From: Spirogloea muscicola
Lineage: Eukaryota > Streptophyta > Zygnematophyceae > Spirogloeales > Spirogloeaceae
Assembly (NCBI GenBank): GCA_009602725.1
Contig: WELB01000023.1
Span: 618,158-682,157 of the forward strand
Direction of reading: 5' to 3'
DNA length: 64,000 nucleotides
In this document: positions 61,810 through 64,000 of the stretch, piece by piece
How positions within the stretch are numbered: the stretch's first letter is position 1
Layout of the letters: every line of letters starts with the position of its first letter
Made by a program: the position numbers and the translations under genes
Notes under the pieces: model-generated
The model's database searches: none
The model's input: only the letters and a program-made list of their open reading frames with translations
What the model was told of the DNA's origin: nothing

Positions 61810-63566
61810 TTGGAGATTTGTGAGTAGCCACTCACTTTAAGGATCTGACAGTCCAGGATTTGCAGTTATAAGCTACAGCGAATACTGGATTAAAATCAGC
61901 AATGTGACAATTCCTTGTGCTTAACAGTGTCGCATACATATGCTGCAGTGACCATTACGGGGAAGGCAACTATTACAGACGCACGGTCGCCCTCCGGAGC
62001 ACCAGACCAGCTATTGTTTGCAAGAGTAGGTTGCGCTTTGCTGGCTGCCCTCTGCTTATTTCCACTCTTATGGCATTTCTAGAAAGCCATGGGCAGATAG
62101 GGATCACCTAAGACTCATGTCATGCTCACACAGGTCTTTGAGCTAAGCTGTTGTGTTTGCAAGTTGGGATGGTTGAGTTCTTATCGCACGGGTGAAAGCG
62201 TATTGAGGGCCCAATTGGGTCCCATTGTCAGTTGGGCCAGGTGAAGCGCTGGAACAGCACCACGACGCCTTGACAGCACCACGGGCAGAACGGCGTGAGA
62301 AGGCTGGGAGGTCAGAGCGTGCTTGTGACACTCCAGGCCATCTCTGGTAAGTGACCAACTTCGATTCATTCTCAAATTCAGTACGAAGAGTGGAAGAGCT
62401 TTGAAGCAGCTGAATGAGAAGCTGTTGCCTGGGGTGATTGCCTTTCAGTGGCCTTCATGAAGATCTGGAGACTCACTACCTGTCATTGGCGCCAGTCATG
62501 CAGAGATTGCAGAGTAGGAATACGACAACACAGTGCTGCCACATGCTCACCCTTAGTGCGACAGTGACTTTGAGGAATGCTGTCTTCAGTTGACTGCACC
62601 AATCTGGCACGTGTGCAGCCAAAGCGGAGCTCTTGGAAGGTCTCCCTAGGAGAACTGCCCAGAGCACTTCGTGCTTTGTGAATGTCCATGAAGGCCAAAG
62701 ACTTCAAGTGCTTGTGTGTGGCTCTAGCTTCCACACGTGGTAAGACACAACGCTTGAATTTATGTGGTTCATTGCAGAGGAAGGAAGCAAGCTTGCAAAC
62801 AGTGCTTCCTGTTGCGCATCTCATCTAGGAGCCACAACTCAGACAATTTGCACTTGTTGCTGCAGATAGCAAAGTCACACAACTTGGGCAAGAAATGGGC
62901 AACCCATCTGATGCCATCTCCAGTCAACCTATGATATTTACCTACAGGTGCCGCATGCCTGCATATGCACCAGGCCCATTGCCTATGTCTATGTCAAAGC
63001 ATTTGCAGGCTTGCTGTACAGCTATTTGCGTCTTCGGTTCTCTGAGTAGCACTGTCAGACCCCCATTTGGATCTGCAGCAAATGTCCAATATGTGAGCTA
63101 CATCACCTATTTACTTCTATGTGGACGAATGAGGACTATTGTGCTTGTGGAGAAGTTGAAGAATAGTAGGAGAGGAAATAGGGGCAGCAGTCATCACCAT
63201 GCACTGTATCCATCTAAAGTCTCACTGTGAGAATCTCACAGTGAGCCATTCGCCTGTGCGTGCCAACTAGTTCCTGAGAGAAATTGCGACGAGCCCAATG
63301 AGGGACTGTCAATAAGTCATCCTTGGCGCAGACAGCAATGAATTCTGGGACTTAGACAATAAGTTGTCCTTAAACGTAGGGCCAACGAATCTTACAGGCA
63401 GGTTTGTCTGATATACACAATTGAACGATATTCACCACAGGCTGGTACAACAAACAGAATGGTAATCACCAGCCAGAGCCAAAATGCAGATGCTCAAGCC
63501 TTATGCCACTGATGAGAGGCAGTACAGTATGATGCAGATGCTTCCTGGGCATAGTATGTAAATTAC
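61810..63566. other. Unassigned 3' flank
   Basis: About 1.75 kb with no recognised gene. Open frames exist (for example 62483-62824 on the minus strand, 113 codons, and 62895-63230 on the plus strand, 111 codons), but none shows a family signature. Contains the small hairpin at 63221-63245. Confidence 0.35.
63221..63245. repeat. Perfect 11-bp inverted repeat
   Basis: CTCACTGTGAG-AAT-CTCACAGTGAG, a perfect stem with a 3-base loop. Its function is unknown; no gene end is identified beside it. Confidence 0.8.
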
Positions 63567-63653
63567 CCTGAAGAAGGTAGAGTGGCCAATGACTAAAATG
63601 GTGCCCTCTGCCCTTGACCTCAGGTACTGGCGGAACCGGCCCACTCTTTGCCT
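63567..63653 (-). CDS. Histidine-phosphatase-like exon (gene incomplete in window)
   Basis: A minus-strand exon reading RQRVGRFRQYLRSRAEGTIL then VIGHSTFFR, bounded by a plausible acceptor and a GTAATT donor. The R-x-FRxxLxxRxExxIxVIGHSxFF pattern is the second catalytic-His region of the phosphoglycerate-mutase-like (histidine phosphatase) superfamily. The first RHG motif would lie upstream, beyond 64000 or in an unseen exon. Downstream exons could not be found, so this is a fragment of a gene that probably continues off the right edge. Confidence 0.4.
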
Positions 63654-63876
63654 CAGACAAGCTGTGCAGCACACGAGTGAGTTTGAGGAATGATGCACAG
63701 CAAAGACAAAAAACAGCCAATCAAGGTTCTATTGATGACCAGAAGCAGATTAGACCCAGGTTTGACCCAAAAGGGAAGGAACGGGCTATTCTGACGCACA
63801 GCAGTTGCACTTCCTGGAAACCTTTGCAAGAATCTTGACTTTTCCAAGTGGCATAACATGTTAAGTCAAGTGGCGA

Positions 63877-63933
63877 TACATGGTATGTGAAGCACTTCGT
63901 AGGTTGGTACTACATGGTATGTCAAGCACTTCG
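63877..63933. repeat. 23-bp direct repeat, two copies
   Basis: TACATGGTATGTGAAGCACTTCG (63877-63899; one base differs) recurs at 63911-63933 with a 34-bp period. A short local duplication with no associated feature. Confidence 0.8.
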
Positions 63934-64000
63934 GTACTGGCTTTCCCAGTCATGAGTACAGGGAAGAAGCAACTCAGTAGCTCACACATGCTTTCTCTGC

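Overview
The window is nuclear DNA from a green alga, probably of the Trebouxiophyceae/Chlorophyceae grade. The evidence is GC-rich exons, introns in every recognisable gene (about 100 in all, usually 100-300 bp, most ending TGCAG), plant-type gene families (a KORRIGAN-like GH9 glucanase, a fused Twinkle primase-helicase, a plant-type small complex I subunit), CGG-repeat-rich 5' ends, LINE debris, and a short stretch resembling the plant telomere repeat (CCCTAAA). Exon limits were worked out by eye from GT/GC-AG boundaries, phase continuity and family knowledge.

Layout. 0.6-6.7 kb (+): translation initiation factor eIF3c, 16 exons. 7.4-9.7 kb (-): bZIP transcription factor. 10.9-11.5 kb: two fossil Copia-type gag fragments, head to head. 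12.5-14.7 kb (-): PPR protein. 16.0-20.5 kb (-): actin-related protein ARP5 (INO80 complex), its 5' end lost in a gap. 21.0-24.2 kb (+): mitochondrial processing peptidase beta, its 5' end lost in the same gap. 25.5-28.8 kb (-): membrane-anchored GH9 endoglucanase. 29.4-31.4 kb: nested, oppositely oriented LINE 3' ends. 33.1-33.6 kb (-): small complex I-type subunit. 34.4-40.6 kb (+): Twinkle, 20 exons. 41.0-47.9 kb (-): PRMT5, 22 exons. 48.5-51.6 kb (+): O-fucosyltransferase-like protein. 52.7-53.6 kb (-): more LINE 3' ends. 53.7-56.0 kb (+): glucose-6-phosphate 1-epimerase. 57.7-58.6 kb (-): CCCH zinc-finger protein. 58.8-59.1 kb (+): unrecognised open frame running into a gap. 59.8-61.8 kb (+): tRNA-dihydrouridine synthase DUS2, 5' end in the gap. 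61.8-64 kb: little recognisable except a histidine-phosphatase-like exon (-).

The genes are unrelated housekeeping functions: translation, tRNA modification, chromatin, arginine methylation, organelle DNA replication, mitochondrial import and respiration, and cell wall. I see no operon, CRISPR array, rRNA or tRNA gene and no self-evident new defence or biosynthetic system. The most interesting signals are (1) at least seven well-supported GC-AG introns, several per cent of all introns; (2) a GH9 glucanase with substituted active-site positions; (3) LINE 3' ends that share a protein tail and a small 3'-UTR stem-loop; and (4) three assembly gaps, each in the shared 5' region of a divergent gene pair, two of them flanked by implausible poly-A or poly-T runs.
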